This document shows positions 50,636-61,632 of a stretch of 64,000 bases of DNA, in pieces; within the stretch, counting starts at the first letter, position 1, and the number at the start of each line of letters is the position of its first letter. The stretch is taken from contig CANTUR010000166.1 in the NCBI GenBank assembly GCA_947683625.1, positions 4,791,001-4,855,000 of the forward strand, written 5' to 3'. The notes below the pieces were generated by a model. The model did no database searches. It was not told the origin of the DNA and was given only the letters and a program-made list of their open reading frames with translations. The stretch comes from Mallotus nudiflorus (Eukaryota > Streptophyta > Magnoliopsida > Malpighiales > Euphorbiaceae). The translations under genes were made by a program, and so were the position numbers.

Positions 50636-53600
50636 AGAAATATCCCGTGTTTTTAAAATATTTTTACACAGTACCGGGATATGCAGAGTTAATAATTTCT
50701 GTATTTTATATGATATTTTTATGAGTTAATATGTATTTTAGACCTATTTTAATTACTGTATATTATTTTCAGTGTTTCACGTAAAATTTTCCCGGGACTT
50801 GCATTTTCGGGGAAATTTTCACGTAAACAATGTATTATTAATTATTTTAAATGTATTTACGGACTTGCATGAACTCATACATATTTTTAAATTATTAAAT
50901 AAAGTCTGTGTGTGTATATTTATTTAATTAGGGTTTATTAATTCCCTAATATTTTATTAAGTATTTAATTGTTTTAATTGTTATTTAATTAATTTTATTT
51001 GGTATAAATTATTAAAATATTAATATTTTAATGTGTGTGGTGTATATTTGATGTGTGTAATTTAATATTATTTTAATATAAAGTATAAAGTATATATATA
51101 TACATATATACATTAAAAATCAAAAGAATTTGCCAAATTACACATTTGCCCCCGACTCCTTCTTCTTCTTCTTTCCCACGCCCGACGCCCGACCACCATC
51201 CCTCACCGCTGCAACTGCCGTTCCTTCACCGCCGGTGTGCCTCTCGGCTTGCCACCGTCGCCTCCAGCCGTTCCCCGCCGCCAGCAGCCCCTTTCCCGAC
51301 GAGTTTTGGCCGGAATTAGCTTTAGAGGCCGAAAGTCGAGCTACCACCGTTTCTCCCTCCTCCGGCCACCGTTTTCGACACCGCCGGTCTCTTTCTTCTC
51401 CTTGAGCTCCAGTGAGTGTTATTCTAGCTTTGGTTTGAGCTAAAATGGTCTAGAATTTCTTAGTTTTCGATTTGTAAATTTCGGTCTATTAGGGTTTTCG
51501 ATTTTTTTGAGCTTCGAATTGATTGATTCATGGAAACTTCCTTCACAAATGTTGTTCCTAGTAGCTTAATCTTCATGTGTGAATTTTTGTAGAATTTTTG
51601 GAGATTTTTTGGATTTTTGGGTATTTTTGAATATTTTAATATTATTTTCTAATTTTCGGAAATTAATTATTTAAATTATGAAATTGGAGTTTATGGTTGA
51701 ATTGGGTGTTGAAATGAATTATAGGAATTTATTTGGAATTTTTATGAATTTCTAAGTATTTATTTTTAATTATTGAAGTTTAGGTGATTTTGGAAAATTA
51801 GGTTAATTGTGTTTTAAATTGAATTTAATTGGTTAATTGAGTTTAAATATTGATATTATTGATAAATATGTTGAGAAAATTAATTTTGGATAATTGTATG
51901 ATTTTTGGTGAATTTTTGAAGTAATTTAAGTATATTTATATATATAGGGGTATTTTGGTAATTTTACCCTAAATTGTCTAAAAATGTAATTTAATTGGTT
52001 TTAATATTTATTTAAGGTATAAAAATGATTTCTACAAATTATTTAGTATTTTTAACTAATTAAAACTATTTTTCGGGAATTATTTTCAATTATATATATA
52101 ATATACGGTTTTTCTAATAAAATGAGTTTTAATTGGTTTTTATAGTGTTTCAAGGTCAATTATGTAATTTTTATTTATAAAATGTATTTCTGTGATTTAA
52201 GGATATTTTCGGTATATCTGGAATATTATTCTGTGTTTGTGGACCCCGGTCGGTGGACTGTAGTTTGGAGTCCGACCGTGGGATTTTGATTGTGTTGAGC
52301 TTGTTTTTCGAAGTGTGTTTCTTTGCAGGGTCGGCTCTACTCTTTTGAGTAGAGAGATGTCCGTTTTACAGGGGAGGTTCTGCCGGATTTTCGGTAGAAT
52401 TCTCGTAAAACGTGATGTCCAGTCGAACCCTAATTCTGTTTCCGTATTTTAATACTCTAGATTGAATTCTAGGATTTCTATTAGGTTTATTCTAATGTCG
52501 GTTATTTATTGCTTGTTTAGTTGCGCCGAGACCGAGGGCTAGTGGACCAGGCCCGTCAGACCTATCTCGTGGAGCGCATTAGGTGAGTTACTATATTATA
52601 TATATATGCTTAGGATGCATGATTTAGAAAAATGCATGTTTTATTTTGACTGAATATGCATAAATAATGTGATTTATATTCAAGTATATTTTTTTGGTAT
52701 ATAATAAATTATATACATGTTTTGTAAATAAAATATATTTAAAATGTTTTTAAATATATTTTTAGTTTAATTCATGATTTGATTGGATATATTTGACATA
52801 TATATACTCAAAATATACCTGGTTTATGTTTGGTATATTTCCAGTATATATATGGTTTATATTGTTGATTTATTTAAATTCATGCATCATGTATTTGTGA
52901 ATGAATGTTTTATTATTTATTAATGAAGGATATCAATAGAACGTGCTACCTAGTGGGCAGCACTAGGACCGAGTACGTACCGGTACGCCTATAGCTTTAG
53001 GCTATATTACTAACTATTTGTGGATATTGATTTGATTATGATTATTGATATGTGAGATGTGGTTTGGGGTGTGATTGCTGGAGCTCGGTTGACCAAGTGT
53101 CTCGGGGCCAATCACACTGGCAGTTAGACTGCTAGAGCTCGGTTGACTTAGTGTCTCGGGGCCAGTCTACTGTCCAAATGGATTAAGTGGATATATTTGG
53201 TATAAGTGAGCCTGTATGGCTAGAGTGTTGTTTAACACTATTTTCTGAGGTTGCGATATTCTAGGGTTCTATGTGATCCTTCATAAACTGGGATTTTTCA
53301 GTAAAATATATAAAAATGATTTTTCTGCATTTTTGTGTGTATTTGTCTGTATATATATATTAGATATATATATATTGTTGACTGTATGCATTATCACTTA
53401 GTGTGTATGTATATATATTATAGTAATTCACTCAGTGAGGTCTGACTCCCCTCCGTTGACTATTTTTCAGGAGAGTCAACTTCCTCAGACCTCAGTAGCA
53501 GGTCGATACGTCGGATTTCTTCCGCCCCGGCTTCTTTATGTAAACTGTCTACTTGAGTCTTATTTATTTTATCTAGACACTGCAGTAGTTATGAATTAAA

Positions 53601-53866
53601 GTATTGGATTTCATGTATTTTGTTTTATGAGGAGATATATTATGTTGAAACTGGATTGTATTAAAGATTATATATATCTATGTGATGAGATTTTTATTTA
53701 AATCCAGTTGATATGGATAATATTATGATTTTTATTTTCCGCTGCATATTATTATGGTTATTGTTATTGCATGATTTATTTTATTTTTAGGCTTGCTACG
53801 GGTTCCGGATTCGAAAGAATTCCTGTTCCCTAGCGCCGGTCATGGCCCCTGTTTTGGGTCGTGACA
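50636..53866 (+). mobile_element. LTR of family A, copy A2, nested in B1
   Basis: About 3.23 kb, highly similar to A1 throughout and ending GGGTCGTGACA at 53866. The 5' end reads agtcaagaAATATCCCG. The expected TGT and one copy of the target duplication are missing. Comparison with the empty site in B2 (60515-60532) suggests a small deletion of about 9 bp at the 5' junction. All structural blocks of the family are present: GC island at 51150-51410, donor-like GTGAGT at 51412, acceptor-like tttgcag ending at 52328, stem-loops at 52335-52411, hairpin at 52949-52967 and dyad units at 53071-53168. The frames at 51130-51443 are in the GC island and are not genes. Confidence 0.9.
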
Positions 53867-54245
53867 CTTTTAGGCTTCCAAGTCTTTTCCTCTTCTTATT
53901 CTTCCTTTCACCTTTTTCTTTTTTTTTCTTTCTCTCTTTTCTTCTTTTTTTCTATTTGTTTCTTTTTTCTTTTTTTTCGAGACCTTTTTTTCTTTTTAGG
54001 TTGCCCCTTCAAATTACTAACCTTCCTCCTCCCTCTCTTATGCCCCCATATTCCCTTTTAAAGCCTCTTACCCTCTCCCCTTTTTCAATTTCCCAAAAAA
54101 CCATTCTCACCCTCTCCCTTTACCTTTTTTCATTCCCCAGGCTCTTTTCCCTACTTTTTCCCTTTCTTTTGCATCCAAAAATGATGAACTCTTCAGTAAG
54201 TGAGCCTCTAACCACTGCCATTAATGACATTTAATGCTGCAGAAG

Positions 54246-54386
54246 GTGGGTGTGAAGAGGCGTCACCTCTTCAATGAGGCGTTGCCTTATCAATGCCTAG
54301 GGTGAAGAGGCAACGCCTCTTCATTGAGGTGATCGCCTCTTTGCCTGGGCCAGGTCAAGGCCTTTTGGGCCAAGAGGCGATGAGCT
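54246..54386. repeat. GAGGCG/CGCCTC palindrome cluster, B1 right
   Basis: Successive sites gaagaggcgtcacctcttc, gaggcgttgcc, gaagaggcaacgcctcttc and gatcgcctctt form dyads. The matching B2 cluster is at 60902-61056. Confidence 0.8.
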
Positions 54387-54688
54387 TAGGCTTGACTTAG
54401 TGTTTTAGGCTTTCAAGTCGATTTTAGAGAAGTCTTGGGCTTCCTTTACATTTAAAACTTGAACTTTCTCATTATCGAGCTTTTGTTGTAGGCTGATCAA
54501 ACTGATAGTGTCCATAGTTTACTCCCTTGGTTTTTTGAAAAATTGAATTTTTTGAAAATAACTTTTCAAAAAAGCAACATGCACATCAAATAATAAAAAG
54601 TAAGAATGACATACCTGACCTGTGAGCTTTGCTCAGGCCGTCAACCTCAGGAATTCAAACCCAAGAGGTCGAACTTCATCTTCAAAAT

Positions 54689-55215
54689 GTGATCATGATC
54701 CTTGGGTTTTCCTAGCCCAATCAGTCATTCATTAATAATTTCGTCATGAATTTCTAGCATGCCCTAATCTTTACTTAGTAAAGACAGAAGAGAAATGTAG
54801 CCGTAATCCTCGGGTTAAGCTAACTCGATCAGCTACTCATTATAAATTTGGCATGATTCTTAAGTTTTCTTGACTTGAGAAGTCACTCAGTATAAGATAT
54901 GAAACATAACCGTGTTATTTGGGTTTTCCTGGCCTGATCAGTTACTCATTATAGTTTGGCGTGAATCTTGAGCATGGTCCAATCTCCACTCAATAAAAAT
55001 AGATGAAACATAACCATGTTCCTCGGGTTTTCCTGGCTTACTCAGTTACTCATTATAGTTTGGCATGAATCTTGAGCATGACCTAGTCTTCACTCAGTAA
55101 AAAGAGATAAAACGTAACCATGTTCCTTCAGTTTTCTTGGCCCGATTAGTTATTCATTATAGTTTGGCGTAAAACTCGGGTTGTCCTGGTTTGAGAATTA
55201 CTTAGTAAAAGAAGA
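54689..55215 (+). repeat. Five-unit tandem array in B1, unit 104-110 bp
   Basis: Units start near 54689, 54798, 54908, 55012 and 55116. The shared skeleton is taacc.tgttcctcgggttttcctggc..gatcagttactcattatagtttggc.tgaat followed by ..cactcagtaaa. The corresponding array in B2 begins near 61365 and is cut by LTR A3. Confidence 0.85.
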
Positions 55216-55340
55216 ATGCACTTCGGGAATTTAAACCCGACTAGACACCTCCTAAGATGTGCACTTCGGGGATTCAAACTCGACTAGGCACTTGTTCTTC
55301 TGTGCACTTTGGGGATTCAAACCCGACTAGACACTTGTTT
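55216..55340 (+). repeat. Three-unit array in B1, unit about 50 bp
   Basis: Three copies of gtgcacttcggg(g/a)att.aaacccgactag.cac.tgtt. The phrase resembles a tRNA T-arm only superficially. Confidence 0.75.
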
Positions 55341-56561
55341 TTCCTGATGCTTTCGATTAAAATATTCTTATTCAAAAATTAATTCTAGGATATACCTAGT
55401 GATGCAAAAATTCTCATCCACATATCGATTCAATTTTTTTTTTGCAGGCCATGGGTCATTCTATGCTTTATTTCACTAAGTGGGCCTCACCTTCTGCTCC
55501 TTATATTCTTTTCTTTCAATTTTTCTCTCCCACCCTAATCATATAAATTCTCACTTTTCCTTTCTAAGGGTCACTTTTCACTTCTTGAATTCTCTCTCAT
55601 ATTCCTCTTTCTCTCCTTTCTCTTTTCCTCTCATTCTCCATATTTTTCGACATAGACACCGCACGGACCCCAGATTTGCCCATGTGGGACCCAGTGGCAC
55701 CTACGGTGCATCTCTGTTGGAGTTTCGAGCTCAGTATTGGAGCTTAGATCCCCCTATTTGCGGACGTACGATCCCATATTTGTGGCCTGGCTGTTGAAGA
55801 GGTTAGTAACCAATTTCTTTAATTTTTCCTGAGAATATCATCAAATAGCATTGGGTTACTATTTATAGACGCATATTTATCAATTTAACCGAAATAAATT
55901 GAATTTTATTGATTAAAAATTAAAATTTTGAATCACACTGCTAAATTGACAACATGAAGAGGCAACGATTTTAGTTGTGCGCCTAAGTGTTGGTGACCAC
56001 GACACTGTATGTGCTCAAGGCTCACTAGGAAATACATAGTAGGCTTGGGGCCCAAAATGGAGATGGAGTTACCACCCAGATAAAAGTCGGGATACACTGT
56101 ACAACAAATAGATTCTACGAAAGTTCCCAAAAGCCATCATTAGAGGTCAAGTTCAAAAACTAGGTATGAACTTTTGGAATGCCCACCTAACCTTGTGGCT
56201 GTCCTCCATGTGTGTTTCGTATTTTATTGTCTTTGATTATTAAATTATTTCCTTATTAACATACTGATCGCGATTGGTTCCCAATTTTTGATTTTATCCC
56301 AAGTTTGCACATTAGTCCCATTTCATGCTTATATTCCCAACATTCAATCACAAATGGATAAATAAAATCAATAATAATAATAATTTACAACCATTTATTC
56401 CAAATAAAAGGGGAGAGGGATTAAAGATTACAACTTTTGGTGTAAATAAATGTAAAAATACTGAAAATAAACCATACATAAACCAAAAATAAACTAATTA
56501 ATAATACAAATTAAAACTCTATAAAAATGATAAATAAATCAATCAATCATCCAGTGATTAA

Positions 56562-59500
56562 TGTCACGACCCGAACCCGAGGGCACGTGACCGGCACTAG
56601 GGAATGGGTAAGCATAAGGCCCCCGAAACCCGTAGTAAGCCTAAAGGAAAAAAAAGAAAATAAAACCATTCATATATTAAACTTTACTTGAAAACAGAAC
56701 ACATTATCAAACTGATTTTTCTCAGAATACACAAATTCAACCACTTAAATAATAATGTGTTTCAACATCTCATATTATAAATCAAATTTAATCTCATACA
56801 TAAGCGTGGTTTACATAAATAGGTTACATAATTATGATTAAACCATACAAATCTTTAATACATATACTACTGCAGCAACCTAGATTCATACACAGTACAG
56901 CTTACAATGACCTACATAGAATAGCCGGTGAAGAAGAAACCCGGCATGGAGGTAGTCTGAGGTCGAACTCCCAAGCTCCTGAAAAAAATAAATTGAGGGG
57001 AATCAGACCTCACTGAGTAAGTCAATAAAAGAGCTGTACGGTTGAAAACCTTTTTTTTTTTTAAAACTATATATGTTTATAGTGAAAATAATTTATAATA
57101 TATGAGTATAGCTTTTGAAAAATCTCGGTAGAACCCTAAACCCAAAGTATAAATGACCACCCGGGCCCACTTATTCCAACTAGACTACCAGTCCCCGAGA
57201 GCAAGGGCATCAACCGAGGCACCAAGCCGTAGTCATTCACTTAATCCAAATATATGGATTTGGCGGTCCCCGAGAGCTAAGGCATCAACCGAGGCACCCA
57301 TCCCAGTCCATTACTGACTTTCCAATCATTGGCGGTCCCCGAGAGCAAAGGCTTCTACCGAGGCACCCGTCCCAGTTTAACATTCATCAATCATACAATT
57401 TTCGGATCCATCTCTCAATCTCTACCATGTGCACATAGTCCTGGTGAGGCCCACCAGGTAGCCCGTTCTACCAAAATTTCTCAAATCGATTTTGAATAAA
57501 TAAAATGCATTTAAATCATAAATAATAGCATTAAATTAAATAAATCGTATAATCAATATAATAGAAATACGAGCGCATGCATTCTTTAAATAAACACACG
57601 CACAGATCATTTTATCGACTTACAGGATGAATGTGAAGGCTGACGACCACGCGTCTGCCTTGGTCTCACAGCTTCTGCTCCGATATGCTCTAAAAGAAAA
57701 ATAATGAATCGACTTTTTAAAACATGACTAAGGAATCGAAATCAGGAATCAACAAAATAATAAAATTCCAGACTGACTCGATGAAAATCGGACGAGACTC
57801 AACAGACAGGAGTTAACTTAACTAACGGTAGGAATTTTTTTACGGATATCACGTTTTACGAGAAAATCTACCGAAATTTCGGTAGAGTCTCCTCTGTAAA
57901 ACGGACATTTCTCTACTAAAGGTAGAGCCAGACCTGCATAGAAAATGCACTTCCAAAATACACAACCATTCACACTCGAGTCGGGCTCCCAAGACTACAA
58001 TTTGCCCCAATCGAGATCACAACTCAAAAAGTATCAAAATTAATAATATTTATTTCTCCATTTACACACATACTAAAATAAATAAAATTGTGTAAAATCT
58101 CAATTATTCAAAATTAAACAATTAAATTTGTTTTCCATTACTAATAGTATAATTATAATTATTATCCAAATGAAAACCTTTGTAATATATTATATGAATA
58201 TATATATATATATTGAAAATTGGACATTTAAAATTTTACACTACTTATGAAATTATATCAATTAATTTATAAAATTTATCTAAACCCTTTAAATACTAAT
58301 AAAACTAATTAAAATATATATTTATCATATTTAGTGTAAAATTACATTTTTACCCCTAGTATATATATAAATTACATAATGCTATATATATATACAAAAT
58401 TTTCCTTAAAATTATCCAATCATCTAAAACTAATTTTTTCTCAAGATAATTCCTCCCAATATTATATAAAAGAATATTTAATCAACCAACAATATTTTTC
58501 CCAAAAGTATTATTTACTAAAAATCAAATTTTTGGCATAAACTCAAATATATTTATAAAAATAGTATAAAAATCTCAAAAATTATAGTTTGAGTCCTGAA
58601 ATTTATATTATTCACTAATAACCTCATTTATCAAATTTCATAACCTTTTTAACCAAAATTTCAAAAATTAGCCTAATTATTTAATTTTGACATAAGGTAT
58701 AAAAATTCCTAAAAAATTGTATAATCTTCTTAAAATTATCTACCTTACCCTAAAATTAATCTCAACACTTAATAACACCAAAATGTCAATTATCATTATT
58801 ATTTGCTATTTTTATAATTAATTCCCGAAAATTCCTAAAATATTATTTAAATATCCAAAATTCACCAAAAATCAAAATAAATTCCAAAAATTATACAAAA
58901 ATTCCTAGAGGTAGATTGAGCTACTAGGAATCACATTTGTAAAGGGAGTTTGCATGAATCAAGCTAGATTAAGTTAAAAAAATTTCAAAACCCTAGAGTT
59001 CACAAACTGAAAATCAACCAAAACTCAATCAATTCATGATCAAAGCTTAAACAAAGTTTAGATTGAGCCTCACCGGTGCAAGGGGAGGAGATTGGCACCG
59101 GAATGGAGGAAAATGGTGGCCGGACGAAGCTTGGGTGAGTTTAGAGCAAAACTCTCGGCTTCTCCTTTCCAGCAGCTTCCGGCGGCTCTGCAGGTAGCCG
59201 GAGGCAAGGGAGAAGGAAGAGGGAGTAGCAGATGGCGGCTGGAGGTGGGGGAGGCGCAGTGATGGTGGTGGTCGAAGGTTTCGCGAGGGTGGGGAGGAGG
59301 GAGCTCGGTTCTGTCTTCTTCCTCTCCAAAATATATATATACTTATATATATATATACATATATATACTATATTATAAGCTAATGTATACATATATATAC
59401 GTATATATATATTTATATACTATACTTATTATACTACATTATGACTATATACATATATACTATATATATATATATATCATATATAAATATACATATATAT

Positions 59501-59819
59501 ATATATATACACAATGTATATTCAAGTATAATATTGTACCTATGTATATATATATATATATATTTATGTTTTTGTATGCAACCATATACTACATGAAAAC
59601 GTATACATATATATACACATGTATATAATTATACCTTATACTATATTATATACACATGTGAATTAATATGCACATTTAAATTAATATTTAACCTAAAATA
59701 TAATGTTTAAAAAAAATTTATACTTTAATATAATGCAAATTAACTATTACTAGTACTTCTCGAGAAAAATGTGTCCCTTTATATTAAAATAATTATATAT
59801 ATGTATGTAGGGTATTACA
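56562..59819 (-). mobile_element. Solo LTR of family A, copy A4, nested in B2
   Basis: 3258 bp. In + orientation it begins TGTCACGACCCG and ends GGGTATTACA, flanked by the exact 5-bp duplication attaa at 56557-56561 and 59820-59824. The empty target is present in B1 at about 49866-49885. It is more diverged from A1 and A2 than they are from each other. It keeps the stem-loops (57853-57927), a hairpin with compensated arms (57440-57458) and three dyad units (57181-57390). It has a greatly expanded TA-rich tract at about 59320-59645. The frames at 59141-59628 lie in the GC island and the TA tract and are not genes. Confidence 0.92.
59320..59645. repeat. Expanded TA/TATAC microsatellite in LTR A4
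   Basis: About 320 bp of tatata and tatac/gtata runs, roughly ten times longer than the equivalent tract in A1. Confidence 0.8.
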
Positions 59820-60105
59820 ATTAAAATCACTAAATAATTCCTACAATAAATACGAGTTAATTCTATTTCACAAACAATAATAATATTTACAAATCATGAA
59901 CAAATAATATTCATAAAAATAAAATAAAATAACTCATAAATAGTCCATTAAATAACACAATAATACAACATAGAAACAATATTGATTAAATGTGGCGATC
60001 ATGCATGAAATAAAAAAATATAACAAATTAGACAAGGAAATCATACCAAAATATGCAAGATAATAGTTGAAAATCAAGACAGCAACAAGCAAAATGCTGG
60101 TTACG

Positions 60106-60190
60106 GGGTGACGCCTCTTTAAAGAGGCGTCGCCTCATCACAAAAAGGTGACGCCTCTATAAAGAGACGTCGCCTCCTCAACAGCGGTAG
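60106..60190. repeat. GAGGCG/CGCCTC palindrome cluster, B2 left
   Basis: Includes a perfect 22-bp palindrome at 60110-60131 with half-site GACGCCTCTTT, followed by gtcgcctcatc, gacgcctctat and gagacgtcgcctcctc. Confidence 0.85.
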
Positions 60191-60901
60191 GAACAATCTA
60201 CATTTCTTAAATCCTAAGAAACTTGATGATCATGCAACTAAATAAGAAACAGACGCAAATATAAAAGTATCAACAATCAATATTCAGTATCTTTTACAAT
60301 CATGCTACACATCTTTCTTTAAATAAGCAATAAAACTCAAAAATGCAAACACAAGAGTATTAAATCAATATTTTTAATGAAAACAAAGGATTTAAAGCTT
60401 AAGAAGGGGAAAGCTTACTAACTTGGACGTGCTTGATGCTCCTAGCTAGGCCCTTAGAGCTTGGTTGATAAGTTAGCGGCTTTGAATGCAAGAAGAGTCC
60501 TTCATCTTCTCAAGGGAGTAAAGTCTTCTAGGCTTCCAAGTCTTTTCCTCTTCTTATTCTTCCTTTCTCATTTTTCTTTTTTTTCTTTCTCTCTTTTCTT
60601 CCTTTTTTCTCTCTGTTTCTTTTTTTCTTTTTTTTTAGACCTTTTTTCTTTTCAGGCTGCCCCTTTAAATTACTAACCTTCCTCCTCCCTCTCTCATGCC
60701 CCCACATTCCCTTTTAAAGCTTCTCACCCTCTCCCTTTTTTTAATTTCCTAAAAAACCATTCTCACCCTCTCCCCTTACCTTTTTTCATTCCCCAGGCTC
60801 TTTTCTCCACTTCTTCCCTTTCTTTTACATCCAAAAATGATGAACTCTTCAGTAGGTGAGCCTCCAACCATTGCCATTAATGACATTTAATGCTATAGAG
60901 G

Positions 60902-61056
60902 GTGGGTGTGAAGAGACGTCGCCTCTTCAATGAAGTGTCACCTCTTCAATGAGGCGTTACCTCATCAATGCCCAGGGTGAAGAGGCGACGCCTCTTCATT
61001 AAGGTGATCGCCTCTTTGCCTAGGCTAGGTCAAGGCCTTTTGGGCCAAGAGTTGAT
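60902..61056. repeat. GAGGCG/CGCCTC palindrome cluster, B2 right
   Basis: Includes a dyad at 60979-60997 with arms GAAGAGGCG and CGCCTCTTC around a single base, plus gaagagacgtcgcctcttc and gatcgcctctt. Confidence 0.85.
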
Positions 61057-61632
61057 GGGCTTAGGCTTGACTTAGTGTTTTGGACTTTTGAGTCAATTTT
61101 AGAGAAGTCTCGAGCTTCCCTTGCATTTAAAACTTGAATTTTCTCATCATCGAGCTTTTGTTGCGAGCTGATCAAACTGATAGTGTCCATAGTTTACCCC
61201 CTTAGTTTTTTGAAAAATTGAATTTTTTGAAAATAACTTTTTGAAAAAGAAACATGCATATCAAATAATAAAAAGTAAGAACGACATACCTGACCTGCGA
61301 GCTTTGCTCTGGCCGTCAGCCTTAAGAATTCAAACCCAAAAGGTCGAACTTCATCTTCAAAATATGACTGTGATCCTTGGGTTTTCCTGACCCAATCAGT
61401 CATTCATTAATAATTTTTTTGTGAATTTCTAGCATGGCCCAATCTTCACTCGGTAGAGACAGAAGAGAAACGTAGTCGTAATCCTCGGGTTAAGCTAACT
61501 CGATCAGCTACTCATTATAAATTTGGTGTGATTTCTAAGTTTTCCTGGCTCGAGAAGTCATTTAGTAGAAGAGATGAAACATAACCATGTTCCTTAGGTT
61601 TTCTTGGCCCGATCAGTTACTCATTATAGTTT

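Larger units (their letters stand above)
47873..55954 (+). mobile_element. Long LTR-like repeat B, copy B1 (interrupted)
   Basis: After removing two nested insertions (48141-49529 and 50636-53866) the unit is about 3.5 kb. It begins TGTAGGCCGCGGTTTTAG and ends ..GACAACA. Copy B2 begins at the very next base with TGAAGAGGCAACGATTTTAG and repeats the same sequence in the same order. Inside are two GAGGCG/CGCCTC palindrome clusters (50168-50300 and 54246-54386) flanking a CT-rich tract, a five-unit tandem array (54689-55215) and a three-unit array (55216-55340). A TATA-like catataaatt lies near 55545, about 400 bp before the end. TG..CA ends and a TATA near the 3' side fit an LTR, with the arrays in its U3, but no primer site or pol gene is attached. 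The class is unknown. Confidence 0.65.
55955..61632 (+). mobile_element. Repeat B, copy B2 (interrupted)
   Basis: Starts TGAAGAGGCAACGATTTTAG directly after the final CA of B1 and follows B1 closely: ..gtgcgcc.aagt.ttggtgaccacgac, ggagatggagt.., the CT-rich tract at 60530-60830, palindrome clusters and subrepeats. It is interrupted by LTR A4 (56562-59819) and then cut at 61633 by LTR A3, so the last kilobase or so of the unit is not seen within the window. The frames at 60461-60676 and 61194-61403 are low-complexity and not genes. Confidence 0.7.

Noticed and set aside
53842..54234. 130-codon Phe/Leu/Ser-rich frame, with a counterpart at 60461-60676
   Set aside because: It is the CT-rich tract of repeat B; the homologous tract in B2 is frameshifted and the start lies inside the end of LTR A2.
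55216..55340. Phrase ggggattcaaacccgac looks like a tRNA T-arm
   Set aside because: It is repeated three times at about 50-bp spacing, with no acceptor stem, D-arm or anticodon arm around it.
59383..59628. 81-codon Tyr/Ile-rich frame
   Set aside because: It is a translated TA microsatellite.
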